DNA of 64,000 bases from Clostridium acetireducens DSM 10703 (GTDB taxonomy: Bacteria; Bacillota; Clostridia; Clostridiales; Clostridiaceae): the NCBI RefSeq assembly GCF_001758365.1, contig NZ_LZFO01000008.1, positions 1 through 64,000 on the forward strand, read 5' to 3'. Numbering within the stretch: position 1 is the first letter of the stretch; every line of letters begins with the position of its first letter. Below are positions 18,427-29,260 of the stretch, in pieces. Under the pieces are notes generated by a model. That model did not search any database. It saw only the letters and a program-made list of their open reading frames with translations, and was not told the origin of the DNA. A program made the position numbers and the translations under genes.

Positions 18427-19250
18427 GTGTATCCTTGAGATTTTAAGTATTGTATGGCTTCAGGTAGAGCTTGTACAGTTGTAGTTTTTGCTGGTGCATC
18501 ATGCATTAAAATAACTACTTGCTTTTGACCTTCAGTGCTTGTCCTTAAATTTTGCATTAGTTTTTCTACAGATACAAGAGGAGCTTCTGCGTCTCCATTT
18601 AAAGCATTCCAATCTACAAAAGAATAGCCGTTATTTTTAGCTGCTTCTTTAAAAGGATTTAATCTGTTACCAAAGGAACCACCAGGAAATCTTATTAATT
18701 TGCTATTGTAATCTTCACCTAATATATTTTTTAAAACATCATTACCCTTTTGTAAATCCTGCAAAAAAGCTTCTGGACTAGAATAAATTTTCTTATAATT
18801 ATGAGAATAAGTGTGGTTAGCTATAGAATGTCCCTCATTTTTTTCTCTTATAAGTAAATCTTTATTTTCTTCAGCCATATAGCCTATTACAAAGAAAGTA
18901 GCTTTTACATCATTTTCTTTTAGTATGTCCAGTATTTTAGGTGTTAAATTGCGAGAAGGACCATCATCAAAAGTTAAATAAGCAACTTTTTCAGTGTCTT
19001 CTTTGGCATTTAAAGCATCTATTTCTTCCATTACATTACCTGGTGCAAATTTAGTTTTAGATTTTTCTTCTTTTTCTTTCTTTTCTTTTTCAGCTTGTAT
19101 CCTTTTTTTCTCAGATTCCATTTGTTCAGTTTTTTTGGAATCTGCTGCTTTAGTTAATACATTACTTTTAGCTGCTTTGTTATGGGCGAAAAAGAATCCA
19201 AAAGAACCTATCATTATTAGTAATATTAAAAACATAATTCCTTTTTTCAT
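18408..19250 (-). CDS. Membrane-anchored polysaccharide deacetylase
   Basis: NodB-homology carbohydrate esterase of 280 residues. An N-terminal membrane anchor (GIMFLILLIMIGSFGFFFAH) is followed by a lysine/glutamate-rich linker (about 35-70) and the catalytic domain from about 84. Motifs: YLTFDDGPSRNLTP (catalytic and metal Asp pair), HSIANHTYSHNY (metal histidines), RFPGGSFGNR, VDWNALNGDAE and LMHDAPAKT. It probably removes acetyl groups from peptidoglycan or a secondary polysaccharide outside the membrane. Transcribed convergently with the flavodiiron gene. Its 3' end lies inside palindrome B1. Confidence 0.9.
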   Translation of the reverse strand: MKKGIMFLILLIMIGSFGFFFAHNKAAKSNVLTKAADSKKTEQMESEKKRIQAEKEKKEKEEKSKTKFAPGNVMEEIDALNAKEDTEKVAYLTFDDGPSRNLTPKILDILKENDVKATFFVIGYMAEENKDLLIREKNEGHSIANHTYSHNYKKIYSSPEAFLQDLQKGNDVLKNILGEDYNSKLIRFPGGSFGNRLNPFKEAAKNNGYSFVDWNALNGDAEAPLVSVEKLMQNLRTSTEGQKQVVILMHDAPAKTTTVQALPEAIQYLKSQGYTFKTLN

Positions 19251-19457
19251 TTGTATCTCTCCTTAGCTGTTTATACTTTTTTAAACTATTTTTTACCTTC
19301 AGGTATATAATACTCCATATTTAGATTTTATGCTTAACAAAAATATTAATATAATATTACAAATTAGTTACAAAGGTAATATTTTATCAAATTTAATATT
19401 ATACTATGTTATAATTTTAGTGATATTAATAAATAAAACAGAAAGTTGGGAATTTGT

Positions 19458-20150
19458 ATGGAAAATAAGGTACTTATTGTAGAAGATGAAGAATCTATAA
19501 GAGGTTTTATAAAAATAAATTTAAAGAGAAATAATTTTAAAGTTATAGAAGCTTCTTCTGGAGAAGAGGCTATAGAAAAAGCTAATCTGGAAAAGCCAGA
19601 TGTTATTATATTAGATATTATGCTACCAGGCATAGATGGTTTTAAAACTTGTGAAATTTTAAGAAAATATTTAAAAGAAGTAGGCATTATTATGCTTACA
19701 GCTAGAACTCAAGATATGGATAAAATAATGGGACTGGAATTTGGAGCAGATGATTATGTTACTAAACCTTTTAATCCATTGGAGTTAATAGCTAGAATAA
19801 ATGCATTACTTAGAAGGATAAATAAAAGTAATTTAAAAAAGGAAAATAGTGAAATTATTTCTGGTGAATTTAAGTTAAACACTCAGTCTAGAAAGCTATA
19901 TAAAAATAATAAAGAAATAGAATTAACTCCTAAAGAATATTTAATTATAAAAAACTTTATGGAAAATGAGGATAAGGCTTTTACTAGAGATGAAATACTT
20001 AATTTGGTTTGGGGATATGATTATTTTGGAGATAATAAAATAGTAGATGTGAATATTAGAAGGATTAGGGAAAAGATAGAACATAATCCTTCACAGCCTA
20101 ATTATATAGAAACTATATGGGGAGTAGGCTACAGATGGAGAAAGGATTGA
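19458..20150 (+). CDS. OmpR/PhoB-family response regulator
   Basis: 230-residue regulator. The receiver domain has acidic pocket EDEES near the N-terminus, phospho-acceptor Asp53 (IILDIMLPG) and the conserved lysine in YVTKPFNPLEL. A winged-helix DNA-binding domain follows (ELTPKEYLIIKNF, then VWGYDYFGDNKIVDVNIRRI, ending ETIWGVGYRW). ATG 19458 is preferred over the upstream in-frame TTG 19446 because it has the better-spaced GGGA site and gives the usual N-terminus MENKVLIVEDE. Partner of the kinase starting 4 bp later. Target genes are unknown; the downstream secreted protein is a candidate. Confidence 0.9.
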   Translation: MENKVLIVEDEESIRGFIKINLKRNNFKVIEASSGEEAIEKANLEKPDVIILDIMLPGIDGFKTCEILRKYLKEVGIIMLTARTQDMDKIMGLEFGADDYVTKPFNPLELIARINALLRRINKSNLKKENSEIISGEFKLNTQSRKLYKNNKEIELTPKEYLIIKNFMENEDKAFTRDEILNLVWGYDYFGDNKIVDVNIRRIREKIEHNPSQPNYIETIWGVGYRWRKD

Positions 20151-20154
20151 TATT

Positions 20155-21543
20155 TTGAAGGGCATTAAGTCTAGATTAGTTGGAAGCTATCTTTTTATTA
20201 TAATAATAACAGTGTTTATATTAGAAGCTGTACTTATTGCTGCTATAAAAAAATATTATTATAACAATACTCAAAACTTGCTTTCAAATCAAATAAAAAT
20301 TTCTGTAGAATTTTATAATAATTATTTTTCTTCTTCTACTTTAGAAGAAAATGTAAGAAATAATGCGGATATATTTTGGAAAAATACTTCTGCAGAAGTG
20401 CAAATAATAAATAAGGATTCTAAAATGCTTATGGATTCTATAGGTAATTTTGTGGAAGGTACTGTAGTGGGGGAAGATATTGAAAAAGCCCTTAAAGGTA
20501 AGTTAGGTACAGATATAAAAAAAGATGATGTTACTGGTGAAAATGTGTTGTATGTATCTTATCCATTAAAATCTGCTAGTGGTATTGAGGGAGTTTTAAG
20601 GTTTATATCTTCTCTTTCAAAAGTAGATAGTATGTTAAATAGAATATCTTTGTTGTTTTTTATTATAGGATTATTTGTCATAATAATATCTAGCATGGTA
20701 AGCATATTTTTGTCTAATACTATAATTGAACCTTTAGAGGAAGTTAATAAAGTAGCTGAAAAATTTGCATCAGGTACTTTTAATGAAAGGTTAATAATAA
20801 GAAGAGATGATGAAATAGGAGAGCTAGCATCTACATTAAATTTTATGGCAGATGAAATAATAAAAAATGAAAGATTGAAAAATGATTTTATATCTTCTGT
20901 ATCTCATGAGCTTAGAACACCATTAACTTCTATAAAAGGCTGGGCAGCTACTATAAAATTAGGAGATTTAGAAGATAAAGAAGAAGTATATGAAGGTTTA
21001 GAAATAATAGAGAAAGAAAGCGATAGATTGTCTTTATTAGTGGAGGAATTACTGGATTTTTCCAAGCTGATTTCAGGAAAAGTTAATTTAAAAAAAGAAT
21101 ATGTAGAAATAGATAATTTAGCTAGATTTATTAAAAATCAAATGAAGCCAAGAGCTAATAGGGAAAATATAAAATTTACTATGGATATTGAAAAAAATAT
21201 TCCGCCTATTTTATTAGATAAAAATAGAATTAGCCAAGTGATTTTAAATATATTGGATAATGCTTTTAAATTTACTCCTAAGGAAGGCTATATAATATTT
21301 TCTGTTTATAAAGATGAAAACTATTTAGTAATAAAAATAAAAGATTCTGGTACAGGTATATCAAAAGAAGATTTGCCTCATGTTACAGAAAAATTTTTTA
21401 AAGGGAAAAATAGTATGTCTAAAAATGGCATAGGTCTTTCAGTGTGTAAAGAAATAGTGGAGCTTCATGAGGGAATTTTAGAAATAAACAGTGAGTTAAA
21501 TAAAGGTACTATTGTGTATGTAAAAATACCTTATGAATTATAA
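20155..21543 (+). CDS. Sensor histidine kinase
   Basis: 462-residue membrane kinase. TM1 at about 9-31, an extracytoplasmic sensor of about 135 residues, TM2 at about 165-190, a HAMP linker (IIEPLEEVNKVAEKFASG), HisKA with phospho-acceptor His251 (VSHELRTPLTSIKG), and an ATPase domain with N box (QVILNILDNAFKF), G1 (KDSGTGIS) and G2 (NGIGLSVCKEIV). Start is TTG 20155, eight bases after AAAGGA. It forms an operon with the upstream regulator and probably the next gene (17 bp gap). The sensed signal is unknown. Confidence 0.9.
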   Translation: MKGIKSRLVGSYLFIIIITVFILEAVLIAAIKKYYYNNTQNLLSNQIKISVEFYNNYFSSSTLEENVRNNADIFWKNTSAEVQIINKDSKMLMDSIGNFVEGTVVGEDIEKALKGKLGTDIKKDDVTGENVLYVSYPLKSASGIEGVLRFISSLSKVDSMLNRISLLFFIIGLFVIIISSMVSIFLSNTIIEPLEEVNKVAEKFASGTFNERLIIRRDDEIGELASTLNFMADEIIKNERLKNDFISSVSHELRTPLTSIKGWAATIKLGDLEDKEEVYEGLEIIEKESDRLSLLVEELLDFSKLISGKVNLKKEYVEIDNLARFIKNQMKPRANRENIKFTMDIEKNIPPILLDKNRISQVILNILDNAFKFTPKEGYIIFSVYKDENYLVIKIKDSGTGISKEDLPHVTEKFFKGKNSMSKNGIGLSVCKEIVELHEGILEINSELNKGTIVYVKIPYEL

Positions 21544-21560
21544 AATTAATAGGAGGAAAG

Positions 21561-22946
21561 GTGGTAAAATTGAAAAAGATTAGTTATTTAGTTATTGTAC
21601 CAGTATTTATATTAATGATTTTTGCTTTTAAAAATATAAAACTATCTTTTACACCTAAAATAGTACCTAGAAAAATAATTAATGTTCCTCTTGAAGGAAA
21701 TTGGATAGTAGAAAAGTATACATTTATTAATGATTCTTCTATAACTAAGGAAGAAGCTAAAAATTATATAGGTGAAAAAGCTCATTTTGATAAAAATACT
21801 GTTTATTTTAATAAAGAAATTTGCAAAGAACCTAATTTTAAAGTAAAAATAGTTAATTCTAAAAGTTATTTTTGGGATAAATTTAAAATAAAAGATAGCT
21901 CTATTGGCATAAAAAATGAGTATATGAAAGTTATAACTATTTCTTCAAAAGAAGATAAATTTTTTGATGAGTATATACAAATAGATAAAAATTATGTAAT
22001 AAAAAATCAAGAAGGATTATTATTGTTTTTTAAAAGAGAAGGCTCACAAGGTAAATTAAAGTTAAATTTAAAAGAAAAGGATTCTAAAATCATAATTTCT
22101 AATATAGAAAAAGAAATAAAATATAAATCTGGAGTACTATTAGGTCTTAGATTTAATGATGAAGAATATAAATATAATTACAGGACTTTATGGATATCTT
22201 ATAACTATGGGAAATTTGATAAATTAAAAGAAATTGAAAATATTTTAGTGCCTAGGAAAAATGGTTTTTTTAAAGTAGGTGTACAGGATAATGTACTTTG
22301 GGCAGAAGATTTTAATTCTTGTAAGAAAATAAATGAAAATCACAAGTATAAAAATAGTAGAGATTTAGGTTGTGGAAAAATTATATTTATAGGTAATGAG
22401 TATATTTCTATAGATAAAGTATTAGATTTTCAAGAGTCTTATTTAAGAGTTTTTCCCTTAGATAATCTTCAAGGTGAAGGTTTAAATATACATAGTGTAT
22501 CTAATTCTTTAAGCAATATTTTTAATTCTTATGAAGAAAAATATAAAACAGCAGTAAATAAAAAAGATATGTGTAAGAATTGGGCAGTAGTAAGAAGAAG
22601 CGGAAGATGGATTTTAAGGGGAAGAGTTAATTTTAATGATTCTAAAATGGATTATGATATATCTTATGCACCTCCTAAAAAAATAGTAAATTACGATGAA
22701 TTATATCCTTCTTTCAATGTTATAAAATCTAAAGTGCCCCTTGCTACAGATGCTTATACTTCTCCTAATAGAGATTTTATAATAATATTTACAAAAACAA
22801 ATTTAATGGTAGCACATTTAAAAAATGGAGTTATAGGTGACATAGCTATTAATGTAAATTTAAAAGAAGGAGAAGAACCTATTATGTGTCAATGGGCTAC
22901 AGGAACTTATGTAGATTCTTGGACAAAGCAAGTAGAAGCAAAATAA
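21561..22946 (+). CDS. Uncharacterised membrane-anchored extracytoplasmic protein
   Basis: 461 residues, family not recognised. The N-terminus has a single hydrophobic segment (ISYLVIVPVFILMIFAF) followed by lysine-rich, beta-rich sequence with no catalytic motif I can name. Two aromatic segments near the C-terminus (RRSGRWILRGRVNF; QWATGTYVDSWTKQ) suggest a folded extracellular domain. It is 17 bp after the kinase, so it may be a target or accessory of that two-component system. The start is uncertain: GTG 21561 sits 4 bases after AGGAGG, and TTG 21570 is 13 bases after it. The stop codon lies in the left arm of palindrome A2. Confidence 0.65.
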   Translation: MVKLKKISYLVIVPVFILMIFAFKNIKLSFTPKIVPRKIINVPLEGNWIVEKYTFINDSSITKEEAKNYIGEKAHFDKNTVYFNKEICKEPNFKVKIVNSKSYFWDKFKIKDSSIGIKNEYMKVITISSKEDKFFDEYIQIDKNYVIKNQEGLLLFFKREGSQGKLKLNLKEKDSKIIISNIEKEIKYKSGVLLGLRFNDEEYKYNYRTLWISYNYGKFDKLKEIENILVPRKNGFFKVGVQDNVLWAEDFNSCKKINENHKYKNSRDLGCGKIIFIGNEYISIDKVLDFQESYLRVFPLDNLQGEGLNIHSVSNSLSNIFNSYEEKYKTAVNKKDMCKNWAVVRRSGRWILRGRVNFNDSKMDYDISYAPPKKIVNYDELYPSFNVIKSKVPLATDAYTSPNRDFIIIFTKTNLMVAHLKNGVIGDIAINVNLKEGEEPIMCQWATGTYVDSWTKQVEAK

Positions 22947-23278
22947 GGGGACGGTTAACAAATAATTGAGAAACTAATTTAGGGGACAGTTAACAAATAA
23001 TTATGAAAATACATGGGTCGTAAAATATTTTAGCACTTAAAGTGAATTTCACTCTTAAATTCTATACTTTTAAAAAACTATTTTACTAAACTTTTCAAAC
23101 TCGCTTGGCTCAAACAGTGAAAAGTTCTTCACGTAAAATAGTTTTTTAAAAGTAAGAAATTTATAGAGTTTATTCAATACAGTGCTAAAATATTTTACGG
23201 CCCATGTATTTTCATAATTATTTGTTAACTGTCCCCTAAATTAGTTTCTCAATTATTTGTTAACCGTCCCCTTATTTT
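22940..23278. repeat. Nested family A palindrome, copy A2
   Basis: 339-bp inverted repeat starting at the last codons of the preceding gene. Outer GGGGACGGTTAACAAAT arms, a locus-specific spacer GAGAAACTAATTTA with its complement, a second GGGGACAGTTAACAAAT, and inner arms with locus-specific ATGGGTCGTAAAAT / ATTTTACGGCCCAT. The core is shared with A1 and A4. The second-layer change C-to-A (GGGGACAGTT) is matched on the other arm (AACTGTCCCC). Confidence 0.9.
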
Positions 23279-23361
23279 TGTAATAAATTTATAGATAAGC
23301 CATATATATTAATGATTAGCTGTTTAAAATTTAATTTTATAAAATTTTTTTGCTGCAAAAG

Positions 23362-23386
23362 AGGAAATAAATATTCTTTATAGAAT
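23362..23386 (+). promoter_or_regulatory. Candidate sigma-H promoter of the glycogen operon
   Basis: AGAGGAAAT and ATAGAATAT are separated by 11 bp, matching the Bacillus sigma-H pattern RnAGGAwWW, 11-12 bp, RnnGAAT at every fixed base. It lies 37-60 bp before glgB. I saw no good sigma-A promoter in the same stretch. Confidence 0.5.
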
Positions 23387-23422
23387 ATTATAACAATTGG
23401 TAATGGGTTATTTTTGGAGGTG

Positions 23423-25417
23423 ATGGTAATAAAAATAGAGGATATATCAGCTCCTAATTTGATTAAATTTAATAATGGGCAGCATTATAAAAGTTACAAT
23501 TTGTTAGGAGCTCATATAACAGAAGAAAATGGAATAAAAGGAGCAAGATTTTCACTTTGGGCTCCTAATGCTAAAGAAGTATCTGTAGTAGGAGATTTTA
23601 ATAATTGGCAAAGTGAAAATCACATAATGGAGAATAAGAAAAAATATGGTATATGGAGTTTGTTTATACCCAATATAAAAAAAGGAGATAGATATAAATA
23701 CAAAATAATTACTAAAAATAATAATGAAATATTTAAGGCGGATCCTTATGCTTTTTATTCAGAATTAAGACCAGGTACAAATTCTATAGTTTTTCCTTTG
23801 AATAATTACGCTTGGAAAGATTATAATTGGCAAAATAAAAAAATATATTATAACCCATACAATTCTCCAATGCTCATATATGAAGTACATTTAGGAAGTT
23901 TTAAAAAAATAAAAAAAGGGGTTAATTATCGGAATTTAGCAAAAGAATTAATAGATTATGTTTTAGAATTAGGATACACTCATATAGAAATTTTACCAGT
24001 GGCAGAACATCCTTTAGATGAATCTTGGGGTTATCAAATAACAGGTTACTATAGTGTAACTAGTAGATATGGAACTCCAGAAGATTTTATGTATTTTATA
24101 GATTATTGTCATGAAAAGGGCATAGGCGTGATTTTAGATTGGGTACCAGCACATTTTTGTAAAGATAGCCATGGTCTTTCAAAATTTGATGGCAGCTGTC
24201 TTTATGAAAATTCAAATAGTTTAAAATCAGAAAATCCTCACTGGGGTACATTAAACTTTGATTTTACAAAAAATCAAGTTTGGAGTTTTTTAATTTCTAA
24301 TGCTTATTTTTGGTTTCATGTGTACCATTTAGACGGACTTAGAGTAGATGCTGTAGCTAGTATGCTTTATTTAGATTATGGAAAAAGTGAGCACCAGTGG
24401 ATACCTAATATATATGGTGGAAAAGAAAATTTAGAGGCAGTAGCTTTTATGAAAAAGTTAAATGAAGTAATATTTAAAAGTTTTCCAGGGGCTCTTATGA
24501 TTGCAGAGGAATCAACAGCTTGGCCTATGGTTACTAGACCTACATACATAGGAGGTTTAGGATATAATTTTAAATGGAATATGGGTTGGATGAATGATAC
24601 ATTAAAGTATATGGAAATAGATACTATTCATAGAAAGTGGCATCACAGTAAAATAACTTTTTCTTTTTCTTATGCTTTTTCAGAAAACTATATATTGCCT
24701 TTATCTCATGATGAAGTGGTACATGGTAAAAAATCTTTAATTAATAAAATCAGTGGGAATTACTATGAAAAGTTTGCTAATTTGAGAGCTTTCTATGGAT
24801 ATATGATAGGTCATCCTGGTAAAAAGCTTTTATTTATGGGTGGAGAGTTTGGACAATTTATAGAGTGGAGAGATAAAGAAGAATTAGACTGGTTTTTATT
24901 AAAATATGATGCTCATAGAAAATTGCAGCATTATGTTAAAAAATTAAATTATTTTTACTTAAATGAAAAAACATTATGGGAAAAAGATTGTGAAGTAGAA
25001 TGTCTAGATTTTATAGATGGCAATGATTATACCAATAGTGTTATAACATTTATGAGAAAAGGAAAAGAAAAATTAGATTTTATAATAGTTATATGTAATT
25101 TTACTCCTGTAATTAGAGAAAATTATAGGATAGGTGTTCCTTTTAAAGGAATTTATAAAGAAGTATTTAATAGTGATTTATGTGAATTTGGTGGAAAAGG
25201 TAATAAAAATAATGAAAATATAAATTCGGAAGAAATAAAGTGGCACAATAAAACATACTCTGTACAGTTGATACTACCACCTTTATCCACTATTTTCATA
25301 AAATTTAAAAGTTTTTTTAAGGAAGAAGAATATGAAAATAGAATCAATAATCTAAATTATAGGATTAAAGGTAATAAAAACATAAAAGACTTAGGGGGAA
25401 ATGTAAATGAAGCATAA
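23423..25417 (+). CDS. glgB: 1,4-alpha-glucan branching enzyme
   Basis: GH13 enzyme that makes alpha-1,6 branches in glycogen (granulose); about 664 residues. An N-terminal carbohydrate-binding beta domain ([20 protein letters not shown]) precedes the catalytic barrel. Conserved regions: [22 protein letters not shown] with the nucleophile Asp, [10 protein letters not shown] with the acid/base Glu, and [13 protein letters not shown]. The start is unsettled because the strong GGAGGTG site (23416-23422) directly abuts ATG 23423. TTG 23414 and GTG 23420 are also in frame, and a rare ATA just downstream would be best spaced. First gene of glgB-C-D-A-P; its end overlaps glgC by 11 bp. Confidence 0.93.
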   Translation: MVIKIEDISAPNLIKFNNGQHYKSYNLLGAHITEENGIKGARFSLWAPNAKEVSVVGDFNNWQSENHIMENKKKYGIWSLFIPNIKKGDRYKYKIITKNNNEIFKADPYAFYSELRPGTNSIVFPLNNYAWKDYNWQNKKIYYNPYNSPMLIYEVHLGSFKKIKKGVNYRNLAKELIDYVLELGYTHIEILPVAEHPLDESWGYQITGYYSVTSRYGTPEDFMYFIDYCHEKGIGVILDWVPAHFCKDSHGLSKFDGSCLYENSNSLKSENPHWGTLNFDFTKNQVWSFLISNAYFWFHVYHLDGLRVDAVASMLYLDYGKSEHQWIPNIYGGKENLEAVAFMKKLNEVIFKSFPGALMIAEESTAWPMVTRPTYIGGLGYNFKWNMGWMNDTLKYMEIDTIHRKWHHSKITFSFSYAFSENYILPLSHDEVVHGKKSLINKISGNYYEKFANLRAFYGYMIGHPGKKLLFMGGEFGQFIEWRDKEELDWFLLKYDAHRKLQHYVKKLNYFYLNEKTLWEKDCEVECLDFIDGNDYTNSVITFMRKGKEKLDFIIVICNFTPVIRENYRIGVPFKGIYKEVFNSDLCEFGGKGNKNNENINSEEIKWHNKTYSVQLILPPLSTIFIKFKSFFKEEEYENRINNLNYRIKGNKNIKDLGGNVNEA

Positions 25418-26630
25418 GGAATGCATAGCTATGATTTTAGCAGGAGGTCAAGGAAGCCGCCTTAAAATACTTACAAAAAAACTAGCTAAACCAGCAGTTT
25501 ATTTTGGAGGTAAGTATAGAATAATAGATTTTACCTTAAGTAATTGTTCTAATTCAGGTATAGACACAGTAGGTGTACTTACTCAATATGAACCTTTAAT
25601 TTTAAATTCTTATATAGGTATAGGAAGTCCTTGGGACTTAGATGTAAGCAATGGGGGAGTCACAGTACTCCCTCCTTATGCTATGGTAGGCAGAAGAGAA
25701 TGGTACAAGGGTACTGCTAATTCTGTGTATCAAAATATAAATTTTATAGATGAGTATAGTCCTTTATATGTAATTATATTGTCTGGAGATCATGTATATA
25801 AAATGGATTATTCAAAAATGTTAGATTATCACAAAGAAAAAGGAGCAGAAGCAACTATTGCAGTTATAAAAGTTGATTTTGAAGAAGCTAGTAGATTTGG
25901 AATTATGAATACAGATAGCCATAATAAAATTTTAGAATTTGAAGAAAAGCCTAAAAATCCAAAAAACAATTTAGCTTCTATGGGAATATATATTTTTAAT
26001 TGGGAATTATTAAAATATTATTTAATAAAAGATGAAATTAATAAAAATTCTAATCACGATTTTGGCAAGGATATTATACCTAAAATAATTAAAGATAATA
26101 GGAAAGCCTATGCTTATAATTTTGAAGGTTATTGGAAAGATGTAGGTACTATAGAAAGCTTTTGGGAAAGCAATATGGATTTACTTTGTGATAATCCAAA
26201 ATTAAATTTATATGATACTAAGTGGAAAATATATTCAGTAAATCCAACTAAAGTTCCAAATTATATAGGAAATAAATCAAAAGTTACTAATTCTCTTGTA
26301 AATGAAGGCTGTATTATACATGGCAATGTAGAAAATTCCGTAATATTTCCTGGAGTTTATATAGAAGAAGGCAGCTTTATAAAGCACTCTGTAATAATGC
26401 CTAATGTAAAAATAGATAGAAATGTAATAATTGAAAAATCTATTATAGGAGAAGAAGCTGTTATAGAAGAAGGGGCTTCTATAGGTAAAAGCAGTGATAA
26501 TATAGATGAATATTTATATGAAAAAATAGATTCGGATATTACAGTAATAGGTGGAGAAGTTACAGTATTAAAAGAATCTCAAATACCTAAGGGGATAGTA
26601 GTGGCAAGTATTAGTGAAGATTATGATTAG
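25407..26630 (+). CDS. glgC: Glucose-1-phosphate adenylyltransferase
   Basis: Makes ADP-glucose, the activated donor for glycogen synthase; 407 residues. The N-terminal nucleotidyltransferase motif [15 protein letters not shown], the [16 protein letters not shown] segment and the sugar-phosphate region [11 protein letters not shown] are all clear. The C-terminal third is a left-handed beta-helix with hexapeptide-like repeats ([14 protein letters not shown] onward). ATG 25407 lies inside the end of glgB, 7 bases after AGGGGG, implying translational coupling. Works with GlgD, encoded next. Confidence 0.95.
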   Translation: MKHKECIAMILAGGQGSRLKILTKKLAKPAVYFGGKYRIIDFTLSNCSNSGIDTVGVLTQYEPLILNSYIGIGSPWDLDVSNGGVTVLPPYAMVGRREWYKGTANSVYQNINFIDEYSPLYVIILSGDHVYKMDYSKMLDYHKEKGAEATIAVIKVDFEEASRFGIMNTDSHNKILEFEEKPKNPKNNLASMGIYIFNWELLKYYLIKDEINKNSNHDFGKDIIPKIIKDNRKAYAYNFEGYWKDVGTIESFWESNMDLLCDNPKLNLYDTKWKIYSVNPTKVPNYIGNKSKVTNSLVNEGCIIHGNVENSVIFPGVYIEEGSFIKHSVIMPNVKIDRNVIIEKSIIGEEAVIEEGASIGKSSDNIDEYLYEKIDSDITVIGGEVTVLKESQIPKGIVVASISEDYD

Positions 26631-26650
26631 GAATTTTAGGGGGTAGTGTA

Positions 26651-27769
26651 ATGAAAAATGTTTTGGGGATAATAAATAATTTAGATGAAGAAAGTAATTT
26701 AAAGGAAATAACAGCTAATAGGTCTATAGGTGCTGTTCCTTTTGGGGGCAGGTATAGACTTATAGATTTTATATTGTCTAATATGATAAATTCAGGTGTG
26801 CAAAATGTAGGAGTTTTGCTTCAAAATAATGCTAGGTCAGTAATGGCACATCTTCGTTCAGGTAAGGAATGGGGACTGGATAGAAAAATAAATGGATTAA
26901 ATATACTTCCTCCTAATTCTATAAAAACAGTGGATGATATTCCTAAAGGTGATTTAGAAAATTTTTATGCAAATATAGATTACTTTAGCAAAGCTTCAGA
27001 AAAGTATGTAATAGTATGCAGTAGTAATTTTTTATTTAATATGGATTTTAAAAAAGTATTAAAGCATCATATAGAAAAAAATGCAGATATTACAATAATA
27101 TATAAGGATTTTGGCAAGGATATATTAAATCATAATAAAAAAACTATAATGGAAACAGATAAATTAGGCAGGGTATTTAGAATGGAAGTAAATCCCCAAA
27201 AGGCCTATAGTTCAAAGGAATCTATGGAAGTATATTTAATGGAAAAATATTTGCTAGTAGATTTAATAAATAGATGTATATCTAGAGGAGTATATAATTT
27301 TAAAACTCATTGCATAATCCATAATTTAAGAGCTTTAAAAGTTTATGGATATGAATACAAAGGCTATGTGGCAAATATAGATTCTGTTAAAAATTATTAT
27401 AAATACAATATGGATTTGTTAAATGTGGATATAGCTACTGAGTTATTTACAAAAGAAGGCTTAATATATACTTCTGTAAAGGACCAGCCTCCTGTAAAGT
27501 ACATGGAAACAGCACAAGTTAAAAATTCTTTAATTGCCAATGGTTCTATTATAGCAGGAAATGTTGAAAATAGTATTATATCTAGAGGGGTTAAAGTGGA
27601 AAAAGGGGCTTATGTTAAAGACAGTATTATTATGGAAAATTCATTAGTACAGCAGTGTGCTAAAATAGAAAATGTTATTTTAGATAAAGAAGTTACTATA
27701 ACTAAAAACATGACATTAATAGGAGGTAAATATTATCCATTAATAATAGAAAAAAAAGCTATTATTTAA
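26651..27769 (+). CDS. glgD: GlgD, paralogous ADP-glucose pyrophosphorylase subunit
   Basis: 372-residue relative of GlgC. It keeps the fold (FGGRYRLIDFILSNMINSGV; C-terminal hexapeptide region ANGSIIAGNVENSII) but has lost the N-terminal GGxGSRL catalytic loop, reading NNLDEESNLKEITANRSIG there. In Bacillus and relatives GlgD partners GlgC as a modulating subunit, and the loss of the loop here is consistent with that. It lies 20 bp after glgC, with GGGGGTAG as ribosome-binding site. Confidence 0.92.
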   Translation: MKNVLGIINNLDEESNLKEITANRSIGAVPFGGRYRLIDFILSNMINSGVQNVGVLLQNNARSVMAHLRSGKEWGLDRKINGLNILPPNSIKTVDDIPKGDLENFYANIDYFSKASEKYVIVCSSNFLFNMDFKKVLKHHIEKNADITIIYKDFGKDILNHNKKTIMETDKLGRVFRMEVNPQKAYSSKESMEVYLMEKYLLVDLINRCISRGVYNFKTHCIIHNLRALKVYGYEYKGYVANIDSVKNYYKYNMDLLNVDIATELFTKEGLIYTSVKDQPPVKYMETAQVKNSLIANGSIIAGNVENSIISRGVKVEKGAYVKDSIIMENSLVQQCAKIENVILDKEVTITKNMTLIGGKYYPLIIEKKAII

Positions 27770-27781
27770 GGAGGTAATTAT

Positions 27782-29212
27782 ATGAAGATTCTTTTTGCAG
27801 CTTCAGAATGTTATCCTTTTGCTAAAGCAGGAGGTCTTGGAGATGTAGTAGGTTCTCTTCCAAAGGAGATTAAAAAAAAGGGAATAGATGTTAGAGTTAT
27901 CATTCCTAAATATGAAGATATACATTATAGTTTTAAAGAAAAAATGAGAAATATTTGTAATTTTAGAGTAACAGTAGGTTGGAGAAATCAATATTGTGGT
28001 ATTGAACAGCTAGAGCATGAAGGTGTTACTTATTATTTTGTAGATAATGAATATTATTTTAAAAGAAAGGGATTATACGGCTATTATGATGAAGGAGAGA
28101 GAATAGCTTATTTTTCTAGGGCTATTTTAGAATCACTTACTCATATAGGATTTAAGCCAGATATAATACATTGTAATGACTGGCATACAGCTTTAGTAAG
28201 TGTGTTTTTAAAGGAACAGTATAAGTACAATCCTTTTTATAATGAAATAAAAACTTTTTTTACTATTCATAATTTAAAGTATCAAGGTGTGTTTGGAAAA
28301 GAAGTATTGGGAGAGCTTTTAAATATGGGTGAGGAAGTTTTTACTATAGATAAATTAGAGTTTTATGAAAAAGTTAATTTTTTAAAAGGTGGTGTAATTT
28401 ATTCTGATGTAGTATCTACTGTAAGTGAAACTTATTCAAAAGAAATTCAAAGTGAGTATTTTGGAGAAGGATTACATCAGCTTTTAAAAAGTGTAAATTA
28501 TAAAATTTATGGTATTGTAAATGGTATAGATTATCATGTGTATAATCCTGAAAGGGATAAAAATATATGGGCTAATTATTCTAAGTTTACAGGAAAAAAT
28601 ATTATAAATAAAATTCAACTTCAAAAAAGCTTAAATTTAGATGTTAGGGAAGAAGTGCCTATTATATCAATAGTTTCAAGATTAGTAGAAGGTAAAGGTA
28701 TGGATTTAATAAAGTGTGTTTTAGATGATATTTTAAATATGGATGTTCAAATGGTGATATTAGGCACTGGGGACAGTGCTTATGAAAGTTTTTTTAAGGA
28801 AAAAGAAAAAATATACAAGGGTAAATTATCTGCAAATATTTATTTTGACGATAAATTGTCACATAAAATATATGCAGCATCAGATATTTTTTTAATGCCT
28901 TCTTTATATGAGCCTTGCGGTTTAGGACAAATTATAGCTTTAAGATATGGTACTTTGCCTGTAGTTAGAGAAACAGGAGGGCTTAAAGATACCATTTTTT
29001 CTTATAATGAATATACTGGAGAAGGAAATGGTTTTTCTTTTAGTAATATAAATGCTCAGGATATGCTCTATACTATTAAAAGGGCAATTGATTTTTATTA
29101 TAATAAAGACATTTGGGAATTTTTAGTTAAAAAGGCTATGGCATGTGATTATAGTTGGAATAATTCTGCAGAAAAGTATTTGGATATTTATAAAAAAATT
29201 TTAGATAATTAA
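27782..29212 (+). CDS. glgA: Glycogen synthase (ADP-glucose)
   Basis: GT5 glycosyltransferase of 476 residues extending alpha-1,4 chains with ADP-glucose. The KxGGL substrate motif is at residues 15-19 (FAKAGGLGDVVGSLP). HCNDWHTALVS, the second-domain SRLVEGKGMDL and the C-terminal PSLYEPCGLGQI with its conserved glutamate are all present. Start ATG 27782 follows AAGGAGG, 12 bp after glgD. Fourth gene in the operon. Confidence 0.96.
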   Translation: MKILFAASECYPFAKAGGLGDVVGSLPKEIKKKGIDVRVIIPKYEDIHYSFKEKMRNICNFRVTVGWRNQYCGIEQLEHEGVTYYFVDNEYYFKRKGLYGYYDEGERIAYFSRAILESLTHIGFKPDIIHCNDWHTALVSVFLKEQYKYNPFYNEIKTFFTIHNLKYQGVFGKEVLGELLNMGEEVFTIDKLEFYEKVNFLKGGVIYSDVVSTVSETYSKEIQSEYFGEGLHQLLKSVNYKIYGIVNGIDYHVYNPERDKNIWANYSKFTGKNIINKIQLQKSLNLDVREEVPIISIVSRLVEGKGMDLIKCVLDDILNMDVQMVILGTGDSAYESFFKEKEKIYKGKLSANIYFDDKLSHKIYAASDIFLMPSLYEPCGLGQIIALRYGTLPVVRETGGLKDTIFSYNEYTGEGNGFSFSNINAQDMLYTIKRAIDFYYNKDIWEFLVKKAMACDYSWNNSAEKYLDIYKKILDN

Positions 29213-29260
29213 TTTTTTTTAACCAGGTAATTTTTTATGAATAATTAGGAGGTTTTTCTG

